From: Pocillopora verrucosa
Lineage: Eukaryota; Cnidaria; Anthozoa; Scleractinia; Pocilloporidae
DNA: 64,000 nucleotides
Direction of reading: 5' to 3'
NCBI RefSeq assembly: GCF_036669915.1
Contig: NC_089320.1
Location: 20,411,982 to 20,475,981 of the forward strand
The notes under the pieces: generated by a model
Database searches by the model: none
Told to the model about the DNA's origin: nothing
Seen by the model: the letters and a program-made list of their open reading frames with translations, nothing else
Part shown: positions 49,748 to 61,800 of the stretch, in pieces
How positions within the stretch are numbered: the stretch's first letter is position 1
Layout: every line of letters starts with the position of its first letter
Program-made: the position numbers and the translations under genes

Positions 49748-50149
49748 TAATAAAGCTGACGCCTTCTTTCGTAAGAATGTTTTAATCTGCAACAAGAATT
49801 TATAATCTTTTGTCTGCACATGATATAGTGCAAATAGGGAAATGCGCAAATTAAGGATCTGATACCGATAAAGAGATTAATTTTTCTTGCTAAAGGAATT
49901 TATCATTGGATTTGTGTTTTTTGGCCCTTTTTGCATTATTTTCCTTAATTTTGTGAAAAATGCAAATGATATATCCAAAACATAAAATGGAATTCTAATC
50001 AATAGAGTTATAGTCGTTGCCTTCAAGGATTGAATGTACTCAGTTGTGGATCCTCCCATGGCGGTGGAGAACAATTGCAAGTCGACATGATATGAGGAAA
50101 CCTCTCAGCGCTGCCATGTTCCCAATGGTCAGCCAATCTTATGATGAGT

Positions 50150-50361
50150 GTCTCAATGGGGTGGATGGCTTTTACAGCTAACGATTAAATTTAGCCATTT
50201 TACGGCTAACGGTTCATATCTCATTCCATCGTTGTCACCAGAAAATCATTTTTAAGTTTAACCTTTTTTTTTACGACTAACGGTTAAAATTTTTCAATTT
50301 TTACGGCAAGCGGCAAAATTGTTTAGCCGTTTTACGGCTAACGGTTAACCCCACTGAGACC
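50150..50361. repeat. MITE family 3 at 3' side of gene A
   Basis: Ends GTCTCAATGGGG and CCCCACTGAGAC form inverted repeats. The interior has several copies of TTACGGCTAACGG in direct arrangement. Same family at 55921, 58269 and 63449. Confidence 0.7.
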
Positions 50362-50515
50362 CTCTAACATGACTTTCGGCGACCTTTACACCAATTCAAA
50401 TCCCATGATAATTTTCACTTCCAAAATGTTCGTCGCACACTTGTGAATCCCTCCTTCCCCCACCTCCCTCGCCATTTCTCTCTGGACACCATCACTCAAA
50501 ATCACGCAATTCATT

Positions 50516-50521
50516 TTTATT
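50516..50521 (-). terminator. Possible poly(A) signal of gene A
   Basis: AATAAA on minus, about 190 bp past the stop codon at 50713. Confidence 0.4.
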
Positions 50522-50712
50522 CTTTTTATCATCATTTATCTAACTTTTCTTTTAACAGTCTATAATTGTAGTACGATCAATTCAAGTCTTGTTTTAATCA
50601 GGAGTGTGATCAGTTCTCCTGAAATGAGCAGTTTTTCAGGATGATAACTTTTTTACTACATACATGTATCCACCACAGGCCTTACAGAAATTCACCTTAG
50701 CATATTCAAGAT

Positions 50713-53700
50713 TTACTGAATAAATATGTATCCAAATGCCTTGATCCATGATACTCGTTGAATGTCTGCAAACTCGTTTCCACACGAATTCGAATCGTCC
50801 ATGCCGAAATACTTCCCTGCGGAACCAAACCCAATTCTGCTCTGCATACTTTGGTCACATTTTACTGGAGAGCCAATAATTCCAATACGAGTCTTGGCAC
50901 CAGTACCGAAGTCATGATCCTTGTTAATGCTATTGAAACCCTGTATCTGGCAACCGTCCTAACGAGAAAAAACATCAAAACGTACTGTTGTTTCAGAAAA
51001 GGACGATTCAAACAAACCTTTGTACACCTCTACAACTGACTTGTCGCTGATTAGAAGAACGTGTCTTGTTTATAAATGATTCTTTTTTTTCCTCAAGGAC
51101 CAGCGGGGAGGGATTACTCTTAATTAAACTTTGTGTCACTGGCTTAGCATAGGGAATTTGACATAAAGACTTTTCACCTGAATTTCTGAGTTATTCAGTA
51201 GCTTTTTCCATTCTGTTGAACTCAGATTTGTTGGTTGGAATGTTCCGTCGCCTATCACATCCCTCAGAGATGAGGCAGAGTAGTTCAAAGCAATCCAGTT
51301 TGTTTCGCCGTTGGCAGGGTGTTTCATGCCCAGACACAGTCGAGTGAAAGGTGTCGACCAAAAGCTGCTCAGTTTAGTTTCGTCTTCATTAAGGCTTGTT
51401 CCAGCAGACTCGTTGTAAGCAACAGTGTTATTCCAATATTCCGCATAGTACGTAAAGGTTTGCTGTCGATGAAGAATATGATTAAACACGTTCTTATGAT
51501 CACATATTTATTCAATATCGAAAATGACTACTGCGATTAAATATATTATTTTGATTCTAATTCAATTGCAACATTTAGTTGTTCCTATCACATCTCACAA
51601 ATAAATGTCGTTAAACATATCATTGGAAGCTGAAGTCATTTACAAATTGCTTTTTTTTCCTCGTCTCTCAAACAATTTAACAATTGTTTGGTAGATTTTT
51701 TCAACAGGTAAAGGCTTAAGAAAAAATAACCAGGAGCTATTCACGAACAAGAAACAGATACCGAGTCTTAACTGATTCGTTCGTAATTTTCCTTCTTTTT
51801 ATCTTCCTGTTCATTGTTTGAGACGAATAGATTATATTTTCCCGACGTCCTCTGGTTAAAAATCACAAAGGACACCAAAATTTGGTTACAAAAACATTGA
51901 TAGACCCGCGTGCCCACGGCTCGCTTTCCACGTTTTTATTCTTCGCACATCTTGACGTCATCTACGATCTATATCCAGACAGACACACAACAAAACATAA
52001 TAAAGTCGTTACAAAAGAAAATATGGGGACAGAGAGGGAAAATCAGGGCGTTGCACCGTTTTCTTTTAGTTGTTAAGAGTAATATTGATGACATACCTTT
52101 GTTCGTTGAAAACACACTGCAGTGAACGTAAAGTTAATCGTTTCCGGGGTTTCAGGCACTTTTTAACACCTTGAACACCAGGTCCTTAGATCTAGCGCTT
52201 ACGGATTCATCGATTCCTAAAAAAATCTCAGCTATCAACTGCGCAAAAGTTAACCCCAAAATACCTTGTGTCCATCAATTTTCATGACAAGTGTCCATCC
52301 GCCATCCCCACATCCGGGAATAGGAGTCATATGACAAAATACGGATGCTATCTTGGCAGACGAGTTTACCCGGATGCGGTAAGGACCGTCAAGACGGATT
52401 CTGAAGTAAAAGGAATGGATGGAAGTGAGTCTTAAGCTGAAGTTGCATTAAAAGGATTTTTGTCCAATTTTTGACCCAGATTCAGAAGTGTCAGGCGTCC
52501 TGTAGTGGGTTTTGTGCAAGAAGACCGCTGACTTTTCAGACTGACAAATTTCCCGATCGCGGTAGGTTAATAAAAAAGCCTTACCTTTTGTTCTTCCATA
52601 TCTCCTTACAGGAAAGAGGAATTCGGCCTGGAATGAAAGAATTAAAGACGAACTTGGAAAATAAGCAATGACCAAGCGCATGCAAGGAGTAAAAAAAAAG
52701 TGTCTCTAGACTAAAAATCATTTTATTCAGTTTCTTTAGTGTTTAACCTGAGATGGCCATGTCACAATAATCCAATACAGCGTTTCCTTTGCCACTTTCA
52801 TCCAGCCAGTACATGTTACTGACGGTGTCTTTACCCTCACTCAATTTTATTTCCTGACATGACTGCGCTGGTAGTTCTGGAATGGAGCCCAAGGGAACTG
52901 TAAAGCAATATATATCAGAATTACCCTCGTGGAGTGCAAAGCAGTGCGATTGAGGCTCAGTAAAGAGCCCTCGAATCATTCAGCATTACCAGTACTTACT
53001 ACAGAAATGGTTCGTCCAATCGTCAAGCTGTGCATTCTTTACGATGGCTGGTGCGAGGACATTCCTGTCTTAAAAGTTATCTTAGGAGCTAACAAACTGA
53101 AAGTAACACTCACCCTTAAAAAAAAAAAAACAATTCCAAAGCTAAACCAACTCACACGGGTAAATTTACTTTCACTCCCTGATAGCCTTAGGACAACCCC
53201 GGGTTGCTTTTCGATCTTGATTAAATCACTGCGATAGGTAACCCTTTTGCAGTCAAATTTTTGTAAGTGTTTTTAGTGTGAAGGTAGTCAAAGGGGCCAG
53301 TCCTCTCTATAAAGTAATCTTTGTCGAGAGCCGGGTCGTTCCGGCTAGAAGGAGTTAGATGTCCTCAACTTTTTTTTCATTTAAGCACTAACATGGTTGG
53401 CACTTTCACCCACGTAACCTTTTCTGCCTCATTTTTAACTCGTGAACTGCGCGCATGCGCAAGAGCGAGTAATAGATACGATGTGGGGAATGGCATTCGC
53501 TCGCTCGCTCGCTCGCTCGATTGGTCGATTCCTGTAAACTTTTTTTAGATTTTAGGCTTTTGAGTGCATTTGATAGTTTTTGGCGAGCAATAAACAGACG
53601 AAATGGCGACCTTTGTTGCTAAGAATAGTGGTGGGGTGAAAAAGAAGCCAATGATAATCTTAAAAGAGTTTTTTTTTCGTTTTAGTTTTAACAAGCGGCG

Positions 53701-55775
53701 CCAGCGACTGGCAGGCATGCAAGGATTCACACTGAAATAACAGAACAACCTTCGTTTTTCATAAAATTGTAATTTACAATCCTTGAACTTGAAAACAATC
53801 CCAAGATTCGTTGAAAATATCACTTACTGCGAAGCGCTCGGAGTTTACAGATGTTCAAAAGCTTTTTCTGTCATGGCGTGGGATTGAGGACAAAATTGAT
53901 CATTACGTTTCGTCGCGTGTGTTTTTCTTGTGTGAAGCAACAGAAGACGATGCCGGCGACTGACGAAATTACAAGTTAAAACGAAAATCAAATAACACCT
54001 AAACAAACAATTTTAGCTACCGATTTTCAGTGAATTTTTAAAGAACAATTTTCTTTTAAGTTTCAAGACAATTTGAAGATTCAACATACATACAACGTAC
54101 TAAAATGCGAAAGTTACACACCACAAAATTGATAAATAGGCCTGAAATGAAATTCTATCTTGTTATTGATTATACGTTGCCTAGCACGTGACTTAAATCT
54201 ACCCAGGTGGAGATCCAAAATGACGGTGGCAGTCTTGGCTTAGTTATATCACTCAAAACTCGTTCCCGTTTGTCTCATTTGATAAAGAGGGAATCGTTGA
54301 TGTTTTCATTATGACAGTATTGCCTTGATTTTCTAATATTTACAACGAAAGACAGTAAATTTCACTTTTCACCCACATTTACTTCCAACCTTTTCTTTTG
54401 AACCAGAAACAAAAATAATAGACGTTTAAAACACATAACATCATCCACCTTGTCAAATGTAATAGCATGATCATTTCAATTGTAATGCCTTCTTATCCCA
54501 ACGTTACTTTGTTTCTTTGCTACATTAGCGAACACTGAACTACTGCTCGTACTCTAGATATGACAATCAACCACAAAATTCCCTAAACCAGATAACACTA
54601 AACATAATCTAAAAAATCATGTGTAAATTCACGAGTTTGCTCACAGAGCACTTTGATCTATACTGTTTTAGATTCTATACATGATAGCCTTCCATAATTC
54701 CATCATACTAGGTGTGTATTTGTTACCTTACCTCAAGAGATATTGATATTCTCTTGCTGATCTCGAACTTTGTCAGGCTTTTTCGTAGGTAGAGAGTCTG
54801 ACCTGGGTCAATCTCGAAGCGAACCGCATGCTAGTGAACACTGTTACAAATAAACCTGGGCTCGTGTAAAGAAGCTCTTAGTTGTTCAGAATACTTTTAC
54901 AAACATGACTTTTAAAGGTCTTATTTTCTGTACGTTTCCGTCATCCTCAATTATATTCCGATATGGAAACGAGCAAGGATGTTACCTTGACCTATTTCGG
55001 AGACCGAGAAATTATTCGACAGTGCTGACATCCAAGTAAATGTACCTACCTCGGCCATTTAAACGTCGGATGTAAAACCATGCAGGAGCTGAGATGAAGT
55101 TTTCTGGTCTTGCTTCCTTGGTGCGGTTATTTAACTCGCAAATCTTGTTTTCTCTGTTGTAGTTGTAGCTTTGACAGGTAATTTCCTGTTCGCATTTGAC
55201 ATCACACAGGTAAGGGGCTGTTGTTAACAATATTTTAAACGTGAAACCCTTGAGAGCCCTGCTTTGTATGTTAACTTCTGTTCTCCATTGGTCTTTGGCA
55301 GCTGCGAGGCTCAAAACGAGAACGACAAAGACAAGGATAGAAGAACCCGTATACTGCGCTTCACCTGCCTGCTAAAATTAGAGAATATGTTAACTTCAGG
55401 ATGCAAGCCAAAAGAGATGAAACAAGTTTTTGTGAGAATTGAGCCGGGGCATACAGCAATCTTGGGCTCATTGTTGCACCAAAAAAATATCTGCAACTGT
55501 GGCGCAGTCTCATGCGCCCTTTTTCACCTGCTGGTTGCGAAGAGAAATATCAGTATTTTGAAATTATTTCTGATCACAGTATCAGTATCAAGTGTTTCAG
55601 GTTTAGATAAGACTACCTCATTCAGTTCCTTGACAGCATATCTAAAATAAGAGCATATACCAAAAATTGTTATTCATTGACGGCGCGAGATGAAGGGTAT
55701 TGATAAAACTTAATTTCGACATATAGCGCAGGGCTCCTCTTTAAACATTATAATTACCTTACAAAAATACGACAT
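50713..55775 (-). CDS. Secreted PAN/fibrinogen-like protein, copy A (USOMP5-like)
   Basis: 399 residues from seven coding exons on minus: 55775-55758, 55371-55050, 52897-52748, 52627-52585, 52400-52265, 51462-51178, 50958-50713; all phases agree. The N-terminal MSYFCK leads to the hydrophobic segment SILVFVVLVLSLAAA (about 17-31), a signal peptide. An apple/PAN-like region (about 38-112) has CDVKCEQEITCQSYNYN and KICELNN. A first SCQEI...YCDM half-module (exon 3) is followed by a fibrinogen-like domain: LSCKEIW, VFCHMTPIPGCGDGGWTLVM, TRLCLGMK, then RIGFGSAG and DDSNSCGN (calcium-loop-like). The end is IKAFGYIFIQ. Order and terminal motifs match coral skeletal matrix proteins of the USOMP5 group (family knowledge); a lectin-like role is equally possible. 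Paralogue of the gene at 58860-63303. Confidence 0.85.
53437..54637. other. Intron segment present only in copy A
   Basis: Lies in the large intron between exons 2 and 3 of gene A; copy B jumps from CTGCCTCATTTT to CTATACTGTTT. Near both edges is the 10-bp inverted motif AACTCGTGAA/TTCACGAGTT. It also holds a (TCGC)n tract (53497-53519). It may be a transposon insertion in A or a deletion in B. No coding exon is apparent. Confidence 0.45.
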
Positions 55776-55873
55776 CGTATTTACGGTTGAATACAGCACC
55801 AAAATCCTCTCAAGAAAACTTTGCCTCGTGAAGTTTGACGCACCGATGAAATCCAACCATGCGCACTGTGGAG
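55758..55873 (-). other. Leader exon of gene A with upstream ATG
   Basis: Acceptor TTATCTTTCTTTAG at 55874, donor at 55757. Holds the presumed start ATG (55775) and an earlier, out-of-frame ATG (55860) opening a 16-codon frame that ends before the main start. The frame of the main ORF is also open through the whole exon. Confidence 0.5.
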
Positions 55874-55920
55874 CTAAAGAAAGATAAGGACAAGTGTTGG
55901 TTTTAGCTTAGCTTCTTGAG

Positions 55921-56108
55921 GGTCTCAATGGAGTTAACCGTCAGCCGTAAAAACGACCAAAACATTCTTAGCCATCGGGCGTGACAAATTTCAACCGTTC
56001 GTCGCAAAATTTTCTTCTACTCACAAAGGAAGGGAGTTGACCATTAGCCGTTAAATGGCCAAAAATTTTAACGGTTACCCACAAAGTGACTTTATCCCCA
56101 TTGAAACC
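55921..56108. repeat. MITE family 3 at 5' side of gene A
   Basis: Ends GGTCTCAATGGAGTTAACCG and CCCCATTGAAACC; interior AGCCGTTAAATGGCC. Inverted relative to the copy at 50150. Confidence 0.65.
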
Positions 56109-56177
56109 TTCTTATTAAAGCAGCTACGCGGATTTGAGATGAGTTTGCTATAAAATATGTTTAAGAATCTCTCTTAC

Positions 56178-56233
56178 CTCCGAAGACGAACACCACAACT
56201 TCCCGTTCCTCCACAACAGGTGTTCGCAATGGC
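56178..56233 (-). other. Probable upstream 5' exon of gene A
   Basis: 56 bp between acceptor GATTTCAG and donor GAG/GTAAGAG, conserved in length and borders in copy B (63703-63758). One frame is open in both copies. Coding status unknown. Confidence 0.45.
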
Positions 56234-56477
56234 CTGAAATCGAATTCAGTTTTGACGAGCCAATAGCATTCAGTGACGCTCTGCAGGTATGATTACGTTT
56301 AATACCACTCTGTCAATAATTTGAAGAAAACGACAAAACTTTTAAGTTTTTAAAACACGTTTCGACAGAACTTCTGTCATCCTCAGTTAATTTATGTACA
56401 AAGCGTTGGAAGTTGAATTTATAAATGAATTTACTAAGACCGAAACCCACAAAATTTCATTAAAAAAACCAACCCTA

Positions 56478-57896
56478 TATGGAAAATTACACATTCCAGA
56501 GCCAGAATTTACGAAAAAAAGATTTTATGTGGCATCGGATTAACCAAAATGTAGATGATTTTCTAGAATATCTGCAAAATTTGAGGGCCATCATGTAGGA
56601 GAAAACATGAAATTCGTCTTGTTAAACAAACAGACACCACACGCAATTGCTACTGAGCTATCGTCAAGATGCAAATATTGGAATCATTATTAAGGCTGGT
56701 ACTGAATGACAACGTGTCCAGCATTAATAATTAGTTATAGTTTTTAAATATCAAATCCAAACTGAAATACATATAGCAGACTGTGGCTGTCGCAACAGCT
56801 ATTTTGAATGGAAATTTCCATATATTAACGGAGACTCCAGCGATTATTAGGCACATGACAGGTGCTCCCTTATATTGGGAAGCTTTCTCTACATGTGAAC
56901 TTGTACTTTTACCTTCTGTGTCAAACATAATGCTTAACAAGTGTTCAAATCACATGAAAACATTGGGGGGGGGGGGGGGGAAGGCGAGAGAAAAAGTTGA
57001 GGCGAGTGCTAAAGTGCCCCTAACCTGAAGTGCAAGCGTCTTATTTGAGCGGGTTAACGTTAAGAAGTGCACGATCGTTTATTCAACCAGCCATGTTTGA
57101 TTTCGAGTTAGAGTCGACTGTCGCTCACCTCCTTGGTACAAATTATTTCTCTCCCCAGCCTTCCGCTGTCATTAAATTCAAAGATGGCGGCCATAATTTT
57201 CGCTAAGAAAATGCTTTTGGTTTTATCTGCCTCAAATTACGTTTGAAAATGTCTGTGTTTGTAAGATATTATGTTACTTTATATTTGACATTTCAAAAAT
57301 TGATAAAGAAATGCGTAAAGCAAGGATTAGATGATAATGAAGAGATAAAACTTTGTATTGTGAATGTAAAAGGAATGCTAATGAAGTTATTGTTATTGCC
57401 CTTAAAAGTTAAAATCGACTGGAGGATCCTCCCTCAATGTTGATCACATTACATCGGGTTTTACTCCATATCTTGTTTATTTCTGTGAACACCGAACGGA
57501 GATACTTGCCTGTTTGGGAAACGAAAACTCTATTTGTCCACCAACGCTTATTATCGTGATTAAAAAATGACCACTTTTGTAACGACAAACAATTATTAAA
57601 TGGCAATCTTCACATATCTTCCTCTACATCTCTAGTTTGAAAAGTGAATTTCTTACACATAAAATTCAGTCCTACAAAAACTTTTAGCTTGTGATACAAA
57701 GTTGACAATTTTGATAAATAAATTTACTAAGACTTAAAACTTTTTCACTGAAATTACCCCCTGCAGAGAATGAAGATTCGTGTGATTACTGAAAGAACAA
57801 TGGAAGTGCTCTTTTTAACTGAGAGGATTACCCCTCAGGCAAAAAGGCAGAGGAAGAAACCAGTGTTATTTTAAAATCATCGGTAATAATAATAAT
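56478..57896. other. Spacer between duplication units
   Basis: No recognised gene. It has a 16-G run (56965-56980), a block at 57061-57215 (TTTATTCAACCAGCCATG ... ATAATTTTCGCTAAGAAAA) related to the Mutator-type MITE interior at 16460-16690, and an (AAT)n microsatellite ending at the unit B boundary (about 57881-57900). Whether part of it belongs to unit A cannot be seen here. Confidence 0.45.
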
Positions 57897-58268
57897 AATA
57901 AAGCTGACGCCTTCTTTTGTAAGAATGTTTTACTTTGCAACAAGAGTTTATAATCTTTTGTCTGCATATGATATAGTGCGAATAGGGATACCGATGAAGA
58001 GATTAATTTCTTTTTGCTAAAGGAAATTGTAAGTGGATTTGTGTTATGTTTTGCCCTTTTGCTTAATTTTGTGAAAAATGCAGATAATATATTCAAAACA
58101 TAAAATGGAATGCTAATCAATGGAGCTATGGTTGTTTCCTTTCAAGGATTGAATGTACTCAGTTGTGGGTTCTCCCATAGCGGTGGAGAACAATTGCAAA
58201 TCGTCATGATATGAGGAAACCACTCTGCGCTGCCATGTTCCCAATGGTCAGCCAATTTTACGATGAGT

Positions 58269-58477
58269 ATCTCAATGGGATGGATGGCTTTTACGGCTAC
58301 CGGTTAAATTTGGCCATTTTACGGCTAACGGTTCATATCATTGCATTGCTATCAGCAGAAATTCATTTTTAAGGTTAACTTTTTTTTACGACTAACGATT
58401 AAAAATTTGTCAATTTTTACGGCAAACAGACAAATTGTTTGGCCGTGTTATGGCTAACGGTTAACCCCACTGAGACC
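58269..58477. repeat. MITE family 3 at 3' side of gene B
   Basis: TCTCAATGGGATGGATGGC ... GGTTAACCCCACTGAGACC, aligned with 50150-50361 and so inherited through the duplication. A 16-C run (58578-58593) follows. Confidence 0.7.
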
Positions 58478-58859
58478 TTCTGACATAGCTTTCGGCGACT
58501 TTTACACCAATTCAAATCCCATGATAATTTTCATTTCCAAAACGTTCGTCGCACACTTGTAAATCCCTCTCCCCCTTCCCCCCCCCCCCCCCCAACTTCC
58601 CTTACCATTTCTCTCTGGACACTATCACTAAAAAACACGCAATTCATCTTCCTTTTTTTTTTCTTTTTTTTTTTTTACATAATTTATGTAACTTTTCTTT
58701 TAACTTTCTATGATTGTAGTACGATCAATTTAAGTCCACTTAAATCAAAAGTGTGATCGGTTTTCTTGAAATGAGCAGTTTTTCATGATGATGACTTTTA
58801 TACTACATACATGTACCCACCACAGGCCTTACAGAAATTTAATTTAGCATATTCAAGAT

Positions 58860-61800
58860 TTACTGAACAAATATGTAGCCAAATGCCTTAATCGATACCA
58901 AGCCGCGTAGCTGGTTTCCACACGAATTCGAATCGTCCATTTGGTAAAAACTTCCGGCGGAGCCAAACCCAATTCTGCTCTGCATAACTTCATTACAATG
59001 AACTGAAGAGCCAATAATTCCAATACGAGTCTTAGCACCGACACTGAAGTCATGATACTCGGCAATGCTATTGAAACCCTGCATCTGGCAACCGTCCTAG
59101 CGAGAAAAAACATCAGATGTACTGTTATTTCAGAAAAGAACGATGTAAACAAACCTTTGATCGTTAAATACATGTACACACAGTACATATGACCTGAACA
59201 ACCATATATATACGGCTAAGATACATAACATTATGGAACGTAAAGTAATAATACTGAATACCACACAAATAAGTGGTATAATCGACTAAGTCTGCGTTCT
59301 ATCTACGTATACTGATTTGGAGTAACGAGGAGTTTTAGCAACGCTGCTTTTATCATATATATGTGATAGGCTGTTCAAGTAAACCCATGCTAGTTACATT
59401 AAACCTACAATAAGCGTCAAAATAAGTTGAAGGGTTCTATTAATGTGCAGACCACAATTTAAATCATTGATGAGACCCCCCTCCCTTATTTAATGTTTCC
59501 TGTACGTAGCTAAAGATTCATGAAATCACGTTGCAACACTGTACTGTTTAAGCGGTGAGGGGGCAAATGGGTTGACTTAACAAGGGAAAAAGATATAAAA
59601 TTGAAGTGATAAGGGTTGGAGAGGTCAATGTGTCAACAGTTTTGTCGACAATTCTAGATGTAAGTCGGTAATAGATTCTCCTGATTTCAGATGGTAAATG
59701 CAAGAGCAAATCCTTTTATCACGTACACCTCTACCACTGACTTGTCGCCCATTAGAAAAACGTGTCTTGTTTATAAATGATTCTTTTTTTCCCCATAGGA
59801 ACAGAGGGGAGGGATTACTCTTAATTGAACTATGCGCCACTGGCTTTGCATAAGGAATTTGACGTAAAGGCTTTTCACCTGAATTTCTGAGTTATTCAGT
59901 AGCTTTTTCCATTCTGTTACACTCAGATTTGTTGGTCGGAATGTTCCGTCGCCTATCACATCCCTTAGAGATGAGGCAGGGTAGTTCAAGGCAATCCAGT
60001 TTGTTACGCCGTTGGCAGGGCGTTTCATGCCCAGACACAGTCGAGTGAAAGGTGTCGACCAAAAGCTACTCAGTTTAGTTTCGTCTTCATTAAGGCTTGT
60101 TCCAGCAGACTCGTTGTAAGCAACAGTGTTATTCCAATATTCTGCATAGTACGTAAAGGTTTGCTGTCGATGAAGAATAATATATAGTTTAGCCAAGCCT
60201 AAAAGCGTAACTCCAATTTTTTTTTTTTACGCACGTCTCAAGGGCACAACGCCTTGGCCCGGCCAGGACTAGAACCCGGGTCGTCCGACTCGGAGCCCAG
60301 TGCACTGACTACTGGACAACTGGACAAAGCCGTGGCGTTGGCGTGTCCGCGGTACAGTTGACCACGCATGTTAAAAGTAGTACCTTGTACGGTCGTACGG
60401 TCGTACATCCAAATTTTTTGGCTTGATGGGTTACTACTATTTTGTATAATTATGGGGCTACGCTCTGCGAGCTCCGCTATGATTAAACACGTTCTTATGA
60501 TCACATATTTATTGAATATCGAGAATGACCACTGCGATTAAATATATTATTTTGATTCTAATTCAATTGCAATATTTAGTTATTCCTATCACATCTCACA
60601 TCTCACAAATGTTGTTAAACATATCATTGGCAGCTCAAGTCATTTACAAATTTTTTTTTTTTACCTCGTCTCTCCAACATGGCGCACAATTTAACAATTG
60701 TTTGGTTGATTTTTTCAACAGGTAAAGGCTTAAGAAAAAATAAGGAGCTATTCACGAACAAGAAACAGATACCGAGTCTTAACTGATTCGTTCGCAATTT
60801 TCCTTCTTTTTATCTTCCTGTTCATTGTTTGAGACGAATAGATTATATTTTCCCGACGTCCTTTGGTTAAAAATCACAGAGGACACCAAAATTTGGTTAC
60901 AAAAACATTGATAGACCCGCGTGCCCACGGCTCGCTTTCCACGTTTTTATTCTTCGCACATCTTGACGTCATCTACGATCTATATCCAAACAGACACACA
61001 ACAAAACATAATAAAGTCGTTACAAAAGAAAATATGGGACAGAGAGGGAAAATCAGGGCGTTGCACTGTTTTCTTTTAGTTGTTAAGAGTAATATTGATG
61101 ACATACCTTTGTTCGTTGAAAACACACTGCAGTGAACGTAAAGTTAATCGTTTCCGGGGTTTCAGGCACTTTTTAACATCTTGAACACCAGGTCCTTAGA
61201 TCTAGCACTCATGGATTCATCGATACCTAAAAAATCTCAGATATCAACTGCGTAAAAGCTAACCCCAAAATACCTTGTGTCCATCAATTTTCATGACAAG
61301 CGTCCATCCGCCATCCCCACATCCGGGAATGGGAGTCATGTGACAAAACACGGATGCTATCTTGGCAGACGAGTTTACCCGGATGCGGTAAGGACCGTCA
61401 AGACGGATTCTGAAGTAAAAGGAATGGATGGAAGTGAGTCTTAAGCTGAAGTTATATTAAAAGGGTTTTGTCAAATTTTTGACCCAGATTCAGAAGTGTC
61501 AGGTGTCCTGTAGTGGGTTTTGTGCAAGAAGACCGCTGACTTTTCAGACTGACAAATTTCCCGATCGCGGTGAGTTAATAAAAAAGCCGTACCTTTTGTT
61601 CTTCCATATCTCCTTACAGGAAAGAGGAATTCGGCCTGGAATGAAAGAATTAAAGACGAACTTGGAAAATAAGGAATGACCAAGCGCATGCAAGGAGTAA
61701 AAAAAAAGTGTCTCTAGACCAAAAATCATTTTTTTCAGTTTCTTTAGTGTTTAACCTGAGATGGCCATGTCACAATAATCCAATACAGCGTTTCCTTTGC

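Larger units (their letters stand above)
49748..56477. repeat. Tandem duplication unit A
   Basis: Starts at TTAATAAAGCTGACGCCTTC (49748) and is alignable, with indels, to unit B from 57897 to the window end. It carries gene A, two flanking MITEs and about 0.7 kb of 5' flank. 56477 is only as far as unit B can be followed inside the window. Confidence 0.85.

Noticed and set aside
51136-51177. Read-through end of exon 6 (VKSLYVKFPMLSQ) as the natural C-terminus of gene A
   Set aside because: The CAG/GTGAAA donor and the conserved downstream exon with the family's terminal motif make splicing far more likely; it could exist as an intron-retention form.
53497-53519. (TCGC)n tract as a regulatory or CRISPR-like repeat
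   Set aside because: Plain tetranucleotide microsatellite without spacers.
54998-55650. Plus-strand frames of about 100-130 codons over exon 2 of both fibrinogen-like genes
   Set aside because: Antisense to a coding exon with a signal peptide and cysteine pattern; they carry no features of their own and differ in length between copies.
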